64,000 nt of DNA from Sphingobacterium thalpophilum (GCF_038396785.1 NZ_CP151087.1:3286001-3350000); one strand, 5' to 3'; shown: positions 36,089-45,470, counted from the first letter of the stretch. Numbers and translations: made by a program. The notes: generated from the sequence alone by a model not told the origin.

Positions 36089-36448
36089 TCAGACCATTTT
36101 TTTTAACAACTCCCATTGAAAACGGCCAACTAAAGGATTGTCTGGGTTGCCATTAATCATGGTTAGGAAATACGCCGTTTTAGACATTTGCCAGTCAATC
36201 TTTAAGGTATGCGAACCGCTGTTAGAAACGTACCTTTTGCCGAAGTGCTGCTCAAGCGGAAACCCTAAATTCCTGCAAATAGCCATTGCCCGTTTAATAG
36301 CCATCCCCAACTCCTTATCTGATTCGAAAAAATGCTCCATGGATGCAGCATTGAAGTGCATTTCCAATTGTTCTATGGCTTCAATAAAAGCCCCAATATG
36401 CAATGGCACATTTTGGTTGTACGGAACTATTGTTTCTATCTTTTTCAT
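36089..36448 (-). CDS. Hypothetical island protein coupled to the HPF-sigma gene
   Basis: 119 residues, no signal or membrane segment. Ends HTLKIDWQMSKTAYFLTMIN-GNP...WELLKKMV. No family recognised with confidence. Its ATG overlaps the HPF-sigma stop by 4 nt (ATGA), so the two are translationally coupled and may act together. Confidence 0.65.
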   Translation of the reverse strand: MKKIETIVPYNQNVPLHIGAFIEAIEQLEMHFNAASMEHFFESDKELGMAIKRAMAICRNLGFPLEQHFGKRYVSNSGSHTLKIDWQMSKTAYFLTMINGNPDNPLVGRFQWELLKKMV

Positions 36449-37443
36449 ACATTTTTATTTTTTAGTTTTGATACAATACTGAATGAGATATCATCAATGA
36501 TATTTTCGACAGCTTCAATTTGCATACGCATCGACTTTGCAATCTCATTAGCAGTCATTTCTTGTAGCCAGAACAGTTCAAAAGCCCGTTTAGCATTTTC
36601 ATCAACATTAGCCAAAACCTCGTTTACAACGGGTTCTATTTCAATATCGGCAGGGAGTTCAATTAGCGCATCGTTGTTGAGAATCTCATTGCCTAATTTT
36701 GTGTTCTCGTAAGAAATATCATCCAAATCTTCCTGCATGATAAGTTCTCCGTCTGCATCAGCGGTAAATTTTTCTTCCATGCTTAAAAGTTCTTCTTCAG
36801 CCAGCTTATTGAACGAAATATGTGCGTTTTTTGTGTAATGCTTTTCCATAAAACTTTCCAAAGTTTCGCGGGCAATTTGAAAACTCCATGGGGAGAACTC
36901 TTTGTCATTTTTAGGTCTTTCTTCAAATCTTTCATAAAGAGCAAGGTATATCTCATCCACCAAATCATCAATTGTAAACCCGCTGGGAACTTTTGTTTTG
37001 CTATACGAAAGATACCTGGCTACAAACCCGCGGATAGCAGGCAAAAGTTGTTTTATAAGGAAGTTAAAGTGTTCTTTATCCTCTTCGTTTCTTAGCTTAT
37101 TAAGTTGGGATAAATGCTTGCTTGCTATGTTAAGTCTTGTTTTTTTTTGTGAAGCTATAAATTGCCTTAAAAACCTGGATTTAAGCCGGGTCATTATTTG
37201 TTCAGCTAAGATCGCCGGTTCAGTGCCTTCAGCTTCTACAAAAACCTGGTTAGCTCCTTGTTTTAAATAAAAAGTTGCTTTTATCCCCTTATTGGTTTCT
37301 GTTAAATAAGCATCCAGTTTATTGGAATTAAGAAGAACATCCATGCGGTCAAACCATTTATTATGATTTTTTATGACCTCTTCAAACTGACTTGCCAAGT
37401 TGCTATCTGTCAATAAATGTTTGTTATGAATTGTTGTTTTCAT
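36445..37443 (-). CDS. Fusion of a ribosome-hibernation (HPF/RaiA-like) domain with sigma-70-like domains
   Basis: 332 residues. Residues 1-100 follow the HPF/S30AE pattern: FEEVIKNHNKWFDRMDVLL, then GANQVFVEAEGTEPAILAEQ and MTRLKSRFLRQF. Residues about 125-215 resemble sigma region 2 (FTIDDLVDEIYLALYERFEE, SPWSFQIARETLESFMEKH). The C-terminus (AKRAFELFWLQEMTANEIAK, then IEAVENIIDDISFS) resembles a sigma region 4 HTH. The linker is acidic. HPF-like domains bind the ribosome decoding centre in stasis; sigma domains direct RNA polymerase. The fusion is unusual and central in this chaperone operon, between clpB and hdeD. Confidence 0.7.
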   Translation of the reverse strand: MKTTIHNKHLLTDSNLASQFEEVIKNHNKWFDRMDVLLNSNKLDAYLTETNKGIKATFYLKQGANQVFVEAEGTEPAILAEQIMTRLKSRFLRQFIASQKKTRLNIASKHLSQLNKLRNEEDKEHFNFLIKQLLPAIRGFVARYLSYSKTKVPSGFTIDDLVDEIYLALYERFEERPKNDKEFSPWSFQIARETLESFMEKHYTKNAHISFNKLAEEELLSMEEKFTADADGELIMQEDLDDISYENTKLGNEILNNDALIELPADIEIEPVVNEVLANVDENAKRAFELFWLQEMTANEIAKSMRMQIEAVENIIDDISFSIVSKLKNKNV

Positions 37444-37510
37444 CTTATTTCATTTTAAGGTTCAACAAAATATTTGCCTGCATTACACAAAATGGTTAAA
37501 TCAGATTATA

Positions 37511-40141
37511 CTAAGCTTCAAAACTTAGTTTTTCGTTTTCATTTTCGGGCTCCCTGAATACAATTTTATTATCAATAGCATCAATCACAATATGTGAATC
37601 GGGGTTTACCGTGTCCTCGAGCATGGCAACCGATAGTTCATCCAGGATTTTGCGCTGTATCAGCCTTTTTAAAGGCCGGGCCCCAAATTGTGCATCAAAA
37701 CCTTCTTTTTGCAGGTAGTCTAAGCAGTTATCTGTTACATAAAAAGTTATATTTTGCTTTGATAATACCTGTTGCAGGTGTGCCAATTGAATTCTTATAA
37801 TTCCTTCCAAATCGTTTTTTGACAGCGGACGGAACATAATAACTTCATCAATACGGTTTAAAAACTCCGGTCTGATACTTGTTTTAAGCAATTCAAATAA
37901 TTGCTTCCTTGTTCTATCAATAATATCTTCGGTATTTTTTTCTGTAATTTCGGAAAAGTTATCCCTAATAATATCAGAACCTAAATTGGAAGTCATGATA
38001 ATAATTGTATTTTTAAAATTGGCAATACGCCCTTTATTATCAGTTAGTCTTCCATCTTCCAATACCTGTAACAATATATTGAATGTATCAGGATGTGCTT
38101 TTTCTATTTCATCAAGTAAAACCACAGAGTAGGGTTTTCGTCTTACCGCTTCTGTTAATTGTCCGCCTTCGTCGTAACCAACGTAGCCCGGAGGCGCTCC
38201 AACCAGCCTTGAAACAGCATGTCGCTCTTGGTACTCACTCATGTCAATGCGAGTCATTAGTTTCTCATCATCGAACAAGTACTCTGCCAGGGCTTTGGCA
38301 AGTTCGGTTTTTCCAACCCCGGTTGTTCCGAGAAACAAAAACGAGCCAATGGGGCGGTTTTCATCGGACAGCCCGGTACGGCTTCTTCGTATAGCTGCCG
38401 CCACTGCATGTATTGCTTCATCCTGGCCTACGACCCGTCTATGCAGTTCTTCCTCAATATGAAGTAGTTTTTGTTTTTCGCTTTGCAGCATCTTGCTTAC
38501 CGGGATGCCTGTCCATCGGGATATTACCTCGGCAATATCTTCAGCGGTTACCTCTTCTCGTACCAACCTTTTACCATCCCTTTCATATTCCTGAAGTTTT
38601 GCAACCGCCTGTTTTAATAGCTCTTCTCTTTTAGGAAGTTCTCCATACCTGATTTCTGCTACCTTACCTAAATCTCCTTCACGCTCAGCTTTTTCTGCTT
38701 TATACTTAAGGTCTTCGATAGCCTGTTTAATGTTTTGTATATTTGTAACTACCGATTTTTCATCTTCCCACAGGGCCATTAGTTGCTTGCGTTCGTCTTG
38801 AAGGTCGGCAAGTTGCATGGAAATGAGTTCTACCCTTTCTTTATCTTTTTCGCGTTTAAATGCTTCCCGTTCTATTTCCAGTTGTTGAATTTTGCGGTCG
38901 AGTATGTCAATTTCTTCGGGTTTAGATTTCATCTCTAATCGTAGGTGAGCAGCGGCCTCGTCAATCAGGTCAATAGCTTTGTCGGGCAAATAGCGGTCGG
39001 AAATGTACCGAATGGAAAGTTGCACTGCTGCCACAATAGCCTCATCCTTAATCCGTATTTTGTGATAATTTTCATACCGTTCCTTTATACCCCTTAAAAT
39101 TGAAACAGCATCTTCTTCGGTAGGTTCGTCAATAAACACTTTCTGAAACCTTCTTTCCAATGCTTTATCTTTTTCAAAGTATTTTTGAAATTCATTGAGG
39201 GTAGTTGCACCAATAGCCCTTAATTCTCCGCGTGCTAATGCTGGCTTAAGGATGTTGGCTGCATCCATAGCACTTTCACCTCCGCCACCGGCACCTACCA
39301 AGGTATGTATTTCATCTATAAAAAGAATAATCTGCCCATCTGATTCGGTAACTTCTTTTACTACCGTTTTCAACCGTTCTTCAAATTCTCCTTTATATTT
39401 TGCTCCGGCTATAAGGGCTCCCATGTCGAGCGAATATATCTCTTTGGAAAGCAGGTCTTCGGGTACATCTTCATTAACTATCCGAAAAGCTATCCCTTCA
39501 GCTATAGCTGTTTTACCAACTCCTGGTTCACCTACCAAAATGGGGTTGTTTTTACTTCTACGGGCAAGAATTTGCAGCACCCTTCGTATTTCATCATCCC
39601 TGCCAATAACAGGGTCGAGTTTACCGCTCTGTGCGCGTTCGTTCAGGTTTATGGCGTATTTTGATAATGAATTGTAAGTATCTTCAGCACTATGACTGGT
39701 TACACGCCCTCCTTTTCGTAACTCTTTTATGGCAGAAGTTAACTCTTTTTCGTTCAGCCCACTGTCTTTCAATAAACTGGCAACAGGGTCGTTTACTTTC
39801 ATCAGTCCTATAATGATATGTTCCAACGATACATAATCATCTTTCATACTTTTTGCAGCACTTTGGGCTTTTGTTAATGCCTCGTTGGCCGTGTGGCTAA
39901 GGTACTGTTGCCCTCCGCTTACTTTAGCATACCCGGTTACAATACCGTCAAGAGCTGCAGTTACATGCTGATGATTTATTGACAGCTTTTTAAAAATAAA
40001 GGGGAGTACATTTTCATCTACCTCCATAATACCTTTAAGTATGTGTCCACATTCTATAGCCTGATGCTCATTTTCCATTGCAAGTTGCTGTGCCCGTTGA
40101 ATGGCTTCCTGCGATTTTATAGTAAACTTGTCTAGTTGCAT
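37511..40141 (-). CDS. clpB: ClpB protein disaggregase
   Basis: 876 residues, full ClpB architecture: Clp_N repeats (1-150), AAA1 with GEPGVGKT near 205, the coiled-coil M domain (about 410-530), AAA2 with GTTGVGKT near 610, and the D2 small domain ending in an acidic tail. The M domain and lack of a ClpP-binding IGF/L loop mark it as ClpB rather than ClpA/C. It works with DnaK/DnaJ to dissolve aggregates. It lies 13 nt after the extended end of trx. Confidence 0.95.
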   Translation of the reverse strand: MQLDKFTIKSQEAIQRAQQLAMENEHQAIECGHILKGIMEVDENVLPFIFKKLSINHQHVTAALDGIVTGYAKVSGGQQYLSHTANEALTKAQSAAKSMKDDYVSLEHIIIGLMKVNDPVASLLKDSGLNEKELTSAIKELRKGGRVTSHSAEDTYNSLSKYAINLNERAQSGKLDPVIGRDDEIRRVLQILARRSKNNPILVGEPGVGKTAIAEGIAFRIVNEDVPEDLLSKEIYSLDMGALIAGAKYKGEFEERLKTVVKEVTESDGQIILFIDEIHTLVGAGGGGESAMDAANILKPALARGELRAIGATTLNEFQKYFEKDKALERRFQKVFIDEPTEEDAVSILRGIKERYENYHKIRIKDEAIVAAVQLSIRYISDRYLPDKAIDLIDEAAAHLRLEMKSKPEEIDILDRKIQQLEIEREAFKREKDKERVELISMQLADLQDERKQLMALWEDEKSVVTNIQNIKQAIEDLKYKAEKAEREGDLGKVAEIRYGELPKREELLKQAVAKLQEYERDGKRLVREEVTAEDIAEVISRWTGIPVSKMLQSEKQKLLHIEEELHRRVVGQDEAIHAVAAAIRRSRTGLSDENRPIGSFLFLGTTGVGKTELAKALAEYLFDDEKLMTRIDMSEYQERHAVSRLVGAPPGYVGYDEGGQLTEAVRRKPYSVVLLDEIEKAHPDTFNILLQVLEDGRLTDNKGRIANFKNTIIIMTSNLGSDIIRDNFSEITEKNTEDIIDRTRKQLFELLKTSIRPEFLNRIDEVIMFRPLSKNDLEGIIRIQLAHLQQVLSKQNITFYVTDNCLDYLQKEGFDAQFGARPLKRLIQRKILDELSVAMLEDTVNPDSHIVIDAIDNKIVFREPENENEKLSFEA

Positions 40142-40154
40142 ATATTTTAGGTTT

Positions 40155-40454
40155 TTATAAATTTTGATTTATTAAATTAATTAATTGCGGTTTAGAGGCC
40201 ACGCCGGATTACCTCCAGATAATTTGCCCGTTTTTAAATAGAATTAACGTTGGCACGCCTTGCACGCGATATTGTTGTGCTATTGCCGTATTCTTATCAA
40301 CATCAATCTTTATAATCCGTGCTTTGCCTTTGATTTCAGCAGACACTTCTTTAAGAATAGGAGCCTGCATCTTGCAAGGGCCACACCAGTCGGCATAAAA
40401 GTCCACTAAAACCTGTTGTTCACTTTTAATAATTTCGTTAAAAATCCCTTTCAT
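40155..40454 (-). pseudogene. trx: Thioredoxin with an in-frame stop near its C-terminus
   Basis: The thioredoxin fold is clear: [20 protein letters not shown] (CGPC near 25-28) and the cis-Pro loop [14 protein letters not shown] at 40209-40211 ends translation after GQIIWR, but the same frame continues SGVASKPQLINLINQNL to TAA at 40155-40157, which matches the usual last helix (WRQSGV...L). A single C-to-T change at a Gln codon explains it. The 81-residue product lacks the C-terminal helix and may be unstable. A thioredoxin is also part of the tLST. Confidence 0.8.
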
Positions 40455-40457
40455 ATC

Positions 40458-40955
40458 TCATTGTTTTAAGTTTTTACCAAGTATCTGTTTTATTTCTTCA
40501 TGGTTTATAACCTCCTGCTCCAACAAAATATTCGCCATTTTATCCAATAAGTCATGTTTTTCGGAAAGAAGCTTTTTTGCATCTTCGTAACATTGATTTA
40601 TTATTTGACTTACTTCCATATCAATCTGCATCTCCACATGTTCCGACCTTCGTTCCAACCCTGATGCCTGTTCCAGGAAGCCGGGGTTTGATTTATTAAC
40701 CAATGAAATGTTCGGTAACTTTTCGCTCATGCCGTAAACAACAATCATGTTCCTGGCCAGTTGTGCTATCCGCTCAAGGTCATTGGATGCGCCTGTTGAA
40801 ACTTCTTTAAAAATCAATTCCTCTACGGCCCGGCCTCCAAGTAAGCCCTTTATTTTACCAAGCAACTCTGATTTTGACATCAGATAGCGGTCTTCAAGCG
40901 GCATCTGTAAAGTATATCCGAGTGCACCTATTCCCCTGGGCACAATACTAACTTT
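40458..40955 (-). pseudogene. ftsH: FtsH C-terminal fragment
   Basis: From [15 protein letters not shown] through GRAVEELIFKEVSTGASNDL, LARNMIVVYGMSEKL and the last helices, this matches the second half of the FtsH M41 peptidase domain. The membrane region, AAA+ module and HEAGH zinc site are gone, so it cannot be a protease. The first ATG-like start is GTG at 40943. The junction overlaps the 3' end of dnaJ, consistent with a deletion that joined the two. Confidence 0.85.
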
Positions 40956-41922
40956 CTCGATTTATTTTCTGAATACTGTCGCTCAATTTCATAACCAGTT
41001 CTTTTTGTTCCGGGGTCAACTTATCCGGTAGCTTCACCTGAATTTTAACATATAAGTCACCATACGAAGATTTACCATATACAGGCATACCCTTTCCTTT
41101 AAGCCTGAACTGTTTGCCGTTTTGAGTACCTTCAGGAATTTTCATGTTTATTCTGCCTGACAGGGTTTGGATTTCCATTTTGCCACCAAGTAGTGCTGTA
41201 AACAAATCCACAGGCATGTTCATATGCAAGTCGTTCCCTTTGCGCTCATAAACCGGGTGAGGGGACACGTTGATGGTGATGTACAGGTTGCCTGCCTTTC
41301 CTCCCCGGCCTTTCTCTCCTTTTCCCTTTGCGCGGAGTTTTAATCCGGAGTAAGCTCCAGGTTTTATTTTCAGCTTAATCTTTTCACCCCCCAGGTCAAT
41401 AATGCGTTCGGTACCTGTGTAGGCTTCCTCTAATGAAATAGTTATTTCTCCTGCCAGGTCGTTACCGGGTATATCTGCATCGAACCCGGAAAACCCGCCG
41501 GTTCCAGAGAATCCTTTCCCCTGTCTGGTTCCTCTTCCAAAGAGAGACTCAAAAAAGTCGGAAAAACCACTGCTACCATCTCCAAAAAACTCAGAAGGCT
41601 CGCCTTCAAACTCATAATAATATTGCCCATCGGGTGCACCCTGTGAATATCCTGCTCTTCCACCAGCGGTTGATGGGTCATAGCCAGCATCCCGGTATTG
41701 CTTCCAATTGGAGCCCAGTTGGTCGTATAGTTTTCTTTTTTCCGGGTCACTCAATACTTCATTAGCCTCACCAATTTCCTTAAATTTTTCTTCTGCCTCC
41801 TTGTTTCCGGGATTTTTGTCCGGATGGTATTTTACCGCCAGTTTGCGATATGCCTTCTTTATTTCATCCTGAGGGGCTTTCTTATCAACACCCAGTATTT
41901 TATAGTAATCTTTGTATTCCAT
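40948..41922 (-). CDS. DnaJ-family co-chaperone, CbpA type
   Basis: 324 residues: J domain (1-70) with the HPD motif in KYHPDKNPG, a Gly/Phe-rich linker (about 75-155), and two C-terminal substrate-binding domains ([20 protein letters not shown] onward). No CxxCxGxG zinc finger, so CbpA type (class II). It stimulates DnaK ATPase and delivers clients. Preceded by a zinc peptidase gene 15 nt upstream. Confidence 0.92.
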   Translation of the reverse strand: MEYKDYYKILGVDKKAPQDEIKKAYRKLAVKYHPDKNPGNKEAEEKFKEIGEANEVLSDPEKRKLYDQLGSNWKQYRDAGYDPSTAGGRAGYSQGAPDGQYYYEFEGEPSEFFGDGSSGFSDFFESLFGRGTRQGKGFSGTGGFSGFDADIPGNDLAGEITISLEEAYTGTERIIDLGGEKIKLKIKPGAYSGLKLRAKGKGEKGRGGKAGNLYITINVSPHPVYERKGNDLHMNMPVDLFTALLGGKMEIQTLSGRINMKIPEGTQNGKQFRLKGKGMPVYGKSSYGDLYVKIQVKLPDKLTPEQKELVMKLSDSIQKINRES

Positions 41923-41937
41923 ATTCTTAAATAGTTA

Positions 41938-42636
41938 TTATTCATCACTATGTCCAAGCAAAGCAAACAAATAATAGAGTAAAGTAGCAAGCGAAGACAA
42001 GGCAGCAAATACATAAGGTGAAGCTGCCAAACGCAATGCTTTTTCAGCCTTTGAGTGTGAATAATAATCGGTTATTCCGGTACGTTGAATCCATGCTAAT
42101 GCTCTTCTGCTTGCATCAAATTCAACTGGTAGTGTAATAAATGCAAAAAGGGTAAAAAATCCATAACATGCAACAATTATTAAAGGTGCCGTTTGCATGG
42201 AGAATAAACTTCCGAGTAAAAACAAGCCGAAAAACATTCCAATAAAAATCATATTTAAAATAGTTGCGCTGATATTTTGTAAAGGCACAAGCGCTGAACG
42301 CAGGCCTAACCAAGCATAGGCATTAGCATGTTGCACGGCATGGCCTGCTTCGTGAGCGCCAACGGCAGCTGCCGCTACATTTGTACCATAATAAACATCT
42401 TGGCTAAGATTTACAGTTTTGGTTTGCGGATTGTACTGGTCGGTTAAAGTTCCTTGAACTGACGTAATATTAACATCATAACAACCATGGTCGTAGAGCA
42501 TTTTTCGGGCAACTTCGGCTCCGATCATGCCGTTGGCAGTAGGAATTGCTGAATATTCCCTGAATTTGGATTTTAGTCTGCTTCCCGCAATCAAAATTAA
42601 AATAAAAAATATCCCGAATATCAACCAAAGCATCAT
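41938..42636 (-). CDS. Membrane zinc metallopeptidase (YugP-type, DUF/Zn_peptidase_2)
   Basis: About 232 residues from ATG at 42636 (an in-frame start at 42663 is possible). N-terminal membrane helix, catalytic HEAGHAVQHANAYAW near 108-122, then two or three membrane helices. The HExxH-containing family of membrane-bound neutral zinc peptidases is uncharacterised in Bacteroidota. In this island it could handle misfolded membrane proteins. Confidence 0.8.
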   Translation of the reverse strand: MMLWLIFGIFFILILIAGSRLKSKFREYSAIPTANGMIGAEVARKMLYDHGCYDVNITSVQGTLTDQYNPQTKTVNLSQDVYYGTNVAAAAVGAHEAGHAVQHANAYAWLGLRSALVPLQNISATILNMIFIGMFFGLFLLGSLFSMQTAPLIIVACYGFFTLFAFITLPVEFDASRRALAWIQRTGITDYYSHSKAEKALRLAASPYVFAALSSLATLLYYLFALLGHSDE

Positions 42637-42765
42637 AATGTTAAAGATTTTAAGATTAAACAACTACTTTTTTCTACACAATCTGCAATTATGAAAATGT
42701 AACATTTCTATACGCTTCTTTTCACTATATTTTAATACAATTTTGTACCTTTCAGATGGTTCTTT

Positions 42766-42864
42766 TTACCTGATGTCATGAAACGGACATTTCTCGGCAA
42801 TTTCGTCTTTTAAGGGGCAGCCGAATATTAAACCCAAAATACTATATTTGTCAATATCATCCAT
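42766..42864 (-). CDS. Cys-containing microprotein (FGCPL...CPF motif)
   Basis: A 32-codon frame starting MDDIDKYSILGLIFGCPL and ending CPFHDIR, with stop TAA at 42766-42768. The FGCPL-N8-CPF arrangement recalls small Bacteroidota proteins. The frame continues in phase from the stop of the upstream lipoprotein gene. Below the usual annotation cutoff but protein-like. Confidence 0.45.
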   Translation of the reverse strand: MDDIDKYSILGLIFGCPLKDEIAEKCPFHDIR

Positions 42865-42945
42865 TTTCTCAAGAATTACAGTTATTTGATGTTTATAATC
42901 TGTAACCCTATTTACACAGGAATACCGATTTATAGTGAAATAATG

Positions 42946-43429
42946 TTATTCATTCTTTCCTTTCTCAGGAAATTGTTCCATGGAAAACTTGTTTTTGATA
43001 GAGTCCATTTCCCAAAATAGTCTTTCCATTTGTTGCATATTATTCATAAAACGTTCGTGAAAAAAGTCGTTTTTGTAAAAACCATACTTCAACAAGCTGT
43101 CTTCGAAGAACAAATCATTGAAATATGGCATTGTTGAGAAAGAATAATTGTTTTCAAACATATTCCGGAAATTATTAAAAATACTGTCGGCAACAATTTC
43201 ATCTCCTTCAATATTTGAATAGTAATAGGTATAAGTAGAATCATAACGGATTAAATATCCATTCTCATCGTACTCTTTATTTACCTTAATATCTTCTTTA
43301 GGTTGGTTACCCAATATTAAAGTAGTATCAGACACATTATTATTCTTTTCCTTTTTTTATTTCCTGTCCATTGCATGACGAAAAGGTTATTGAAAAAGCA
43401 ATGAACAAGGCTATGTAATTTGCGTTCAT
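42946..43429 (-). pseudogene. Lipoprotein gene frameshifted in an A7 run
   Basis: ATG at 43429 gives a lipoprotein signal (IALFIAFSITFSSCNGQEIK) that stops after KKGKE. The T7 at 43352-43358 (A7 on the coding strand) is where one extra A shifts the frame. With one A fewer, the protein continues as EKNNNVSDTTLILGNQPKED through EYDENGYLIRYDSTYTYYY to the stop at 42946. The downstream frame is otherwise intact. It is either a true break or a slippage-controlled gene. No family assigned. Confidence 0.65.
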
Positions 43430-43503
43430 GTTTCCACTGTTTTGGAATTATTAATCAACATTTTTAAAATTTCGAAATATTATTCCGGCTTTTATTGCTT
43501 AAA

Positions 43504-43536
43504 GGGGCTGCATGTTATTTAATATCTTACAGCCCC
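43504..43536 (-). terminator. Hairpin after yfdX
   Basis: GGGGCTG and CAGCCCC pair across 19 nt, followed leftward by TTTAAG. It probably ends or attenuates transcription between yfdX and the lipoprotein gene. Confidence 0.6.
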
Positions 43537-43571
43537 AGTTAATTTAATCTAAAAGTTAAGAATAAAAATTG

Positions 43572-44495
43572 TTATGAAGCTATTCTTTTCTTAAAATCAG
43601 CAAGTTTTGTTTTAAATTTCTCAAACAATGCCTGAGAATCACCATCATCTTTCACTGATTTTTTCAATTCTTTGATGGTTTTGTTTAGTTCTTTATATTC
43701 ACGGTCGCGGTCGCCATAACCAAGCTCTTCGGCCATAATTAACTGGTATTCTGCATTGTCAAGAAGTGCGAGCACCTCTTTCTTTTTTTCTTCATTGGAA
43801 GCATCATCGGTTTTGGCCTGTGCGATAAGCGCCTGTGCCCTCAGTATAGGCAAAGGAATGCGTTCTTCGCTTATAACTAATGTGTTAAGAGCTGTGTATA
43901 GCACTACTTTGGCTTCATTAGTTTTCCCTTTGTCAATTAAAGCCGCTGCTGATTTCATGGCTTCGGGAAAAGTTGCTAAAGGTAATTCAACTTTAGTAAC
44001 CTGCAATTCACTGGCCAGTTTTGCTAACTCATCGCGCAACACCTGGAAATAGTCCTCTTTTAAGGCCTGTCTTGCTGCTCTTTTTATATTCCTGATTGTT
44101 TCAAGGTCGGCCACCAGGTCAATGGTTTTAACCGATACATCAATAGGTATCAGTGCCAAATCGGGTTTACGGGCCAGTAAAATATTTAACTTGCCGGTTG
44201 ATTTTTCAAGCGCTGCCAGAGCTCCTTTGGTATCCTTTGCTTTGAGGGCGTCAAGCGCCACGTAAACTTGTGCGAGAGCTTCTGAGGCTTCTGCCACTAT
44301 TTGGTCATTCAATGATTCAACAGCATCAATTGCCTGCTCCTGAACCTTACCTGCAAGTGAATCGGCATTCATACCCAATTCACCCGGTTTTTTCATTCGG
44401 ATTTCTTCCGTTTGCGCGACACTATCTCCGCAACTTGTTAGTAAAACAATTGCCAGAAAAGTATAAAGAATTTTATTTAATATTTTCATGATCAT
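43572..44495 (-). CDS. yfdX: YfdX-family periplasmic stress protein
   Basis: 307 residues: a lipoprotein-like signal (FLAIVLLTSCGDS), then a helical YfdX core (KGALAALEKSTGKLNILLAR, DLALIPIDVSVKTIDLVADL, ISEERIPLPILRAQALIAQA). YfdX proteins are periplasmic and induced by acid/heat stress; two copies sit in the proteobacterial tLST. The C-terminal extension (about 230-307) is highly charged and coiled. It lies 15 nt after hsp20. Confidence 0.78.
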   Translation of the reverse strand: MIMKILNKILYTFLAIVLLTSCGDSVAQTEEIRMKKPGELGMNADSLAGKVQEQAIDAVESLNDQIVAEASEALAQVYVALDALKAKDTKGALAALEKSTGKLNILLARKPDLALIPIDVSVKTIDLVADLETIRNIKRAARQALKEDYFQVLRDELAKLASELQVTKVELPLATFPEAMKSAAALIDKGKTNEAKVVLYTALNTLVISEERIPLPILRAQALIAQAKTDDASNEEKKKEVLALLDNAEYQLIMAEELGYGDRDREYKELNKTIKELKKSVKDDGDSQALFEKFKTKLADFKKRIAS

Positions 44496-44510
44496 TTAAT
44501 TATGTGGTTA

Positions 44511-44948
44511 CTATTTAATTTCTATTGCCTTTTTGTTTTCTTCTTTACCCTTTATTTTACCAACTTTTATTTTCAATACCCCGTTTTTCATAGAAGCATC
44601 TATATATTCAGGGTCGGCATTCTCGGGTAATTGAAACATTCGTTGGAACGAGGCATAACCATATTCACGGCGCATCCAATTGCCTTCGTTTTCTTCTTTT
44701 TCGTATTGTTTTTCAGAAGAAACAACTAAGCAATTGTCCTTAACTTCAAGTTTAATGTCTTTTTTATCCATTCCCGGCACGGCTAAAGAAACCTCAAAGG
44801 TGTTGCCTTTATCGTTTATGTTCACTGCGGGTACGCTGGCGATTTCTTCCGAACCCGAAGCCTGGTCGTCAATTTTTTTACCAAAAAATTTCTCAACAAC
44901 ATTTGGAAATTTTGGTTTAATGTTTTTTGTCCATTTAATTAAGTCCAT
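44511..44948 (-). CDS. hsp20: Hsp20 small heat-shock protein, second copy
   Basis: 145 residues with an alpha-crystallin domain (about 40-135: NTFEVSLAVPGMDKKDIKLE, ASFQRMFQLPENADPEYIDA) and a C-terminal IEI motif. ATP-independent holdase that keeps denaturing proteins soluble for ClpB/DnaK. It differs from the first copy enough to be an old duplicate. Confidence 0.93.
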   Translation of the reverse strand: MDLIKWTKNIKPKFPNVVEKFFGKKIDDQASGSEEIASVPAVNINDKGNTFEVSLAVPGMDKKDIKLEVKDNCLVVSSEKQYEKEENEGNWMRREYGYASFQRMFQLPENADPEYIDASMKNGVLKIKVGKIKGKEENKKAIEIK

Positions 44949-44986
44949 ATCAGCCTATTTTTTTTAAAGTTTTACAATTAAATTCA

Positions 44987-45022
44987 ATAACAGGTCATCG
45001 CAAAAATTGCAATGACCTGTTA
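44987..45022. promoter_or_regulatory. Strong hairpin between the two hsp20 genes
   Basis: ATAACAGGTCAT...ATGACCTGTTAT with an inner GCAA/TTGC pairing is a nearly perfect long stem. There is no T run leftward, so it may stabilise or process the mRNA or act as a partial terminator setting the ratio of the two proteins. Confidence 0.65.
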
Positions 45023-45029
45023 TAATAAA

Positions 45030-45470
45030 TTATGAAATTTCAATGCTTTTTGGCGGTTTAGGCTTAGCTTCTTCCTTTTTTGGAATAGTAACGGTTAAAA
45101 TACCATCGTTGTAAGAAGCGCTGATTTTATCAGCATCGGCGCTATCGGGCAGTGTAAAGGAACGGGTGAAAGCCTGGTAGGCAAATTCTCTCCTGGCGTA
45201 TTTTTCACCTTCGCCCTCTTTTTGTTCTTCCAGCTTTTGCGAAGAAATTGTAAGCAGGCTGTTATCAACATTAATTTTAAAATCGCCTTTTTTCATACCC
45301 GGCGCAGCCATTTCAACTATAAACCCATTTTCGTCTTCCTTAATGTTTACTTTAGGAAGTGTGGTGTTGGTAGCCGAATAGTTTTGGTTTCTCCAATCAG
45401 CCAATTCGGTGCCAAAGAAATCATCAAAAAGATTTCCGAATAGTGGATAATTTGTTTTTACTAGTGCCAT
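45030..45470 (-). CDS. hsp20: Hsp20 small heat-shock protein, first copy
   Basis: 146 residues, alpha-crystallin domain (GFIVEMAAPGMKKGDFKINV, FTRSFTLPDSADADKISASY) and C-terminal IEI motif. First structural gene of the chaperone island, with a candidate FNR/CRP box about 80 nt upstream. Confidence 0.93.
   Translation of the reverse strand: MALVKTNYPLFGNLFDDFFGTELADWRNQNYSATNTTLPKVNIKEDENGFIVEMAAPGMKKGDFKINVDNSLLTISSQKLEEQKEGEGEKYARREFAYQAFTRSFTLPDSADADKISASYNDGILTVTIPKKEEAKPKPPKSIEIS

Noticed and set aside
35897..36106. Rightward frame with a CPCCGRQC-like stretch between hdeD and the next gene
   Set aside because: Cysteine pattern looks like a zinc ribbon, but the rest is atypical, the frame overlaps the end of the next leftward gene and there is no ribosome site.
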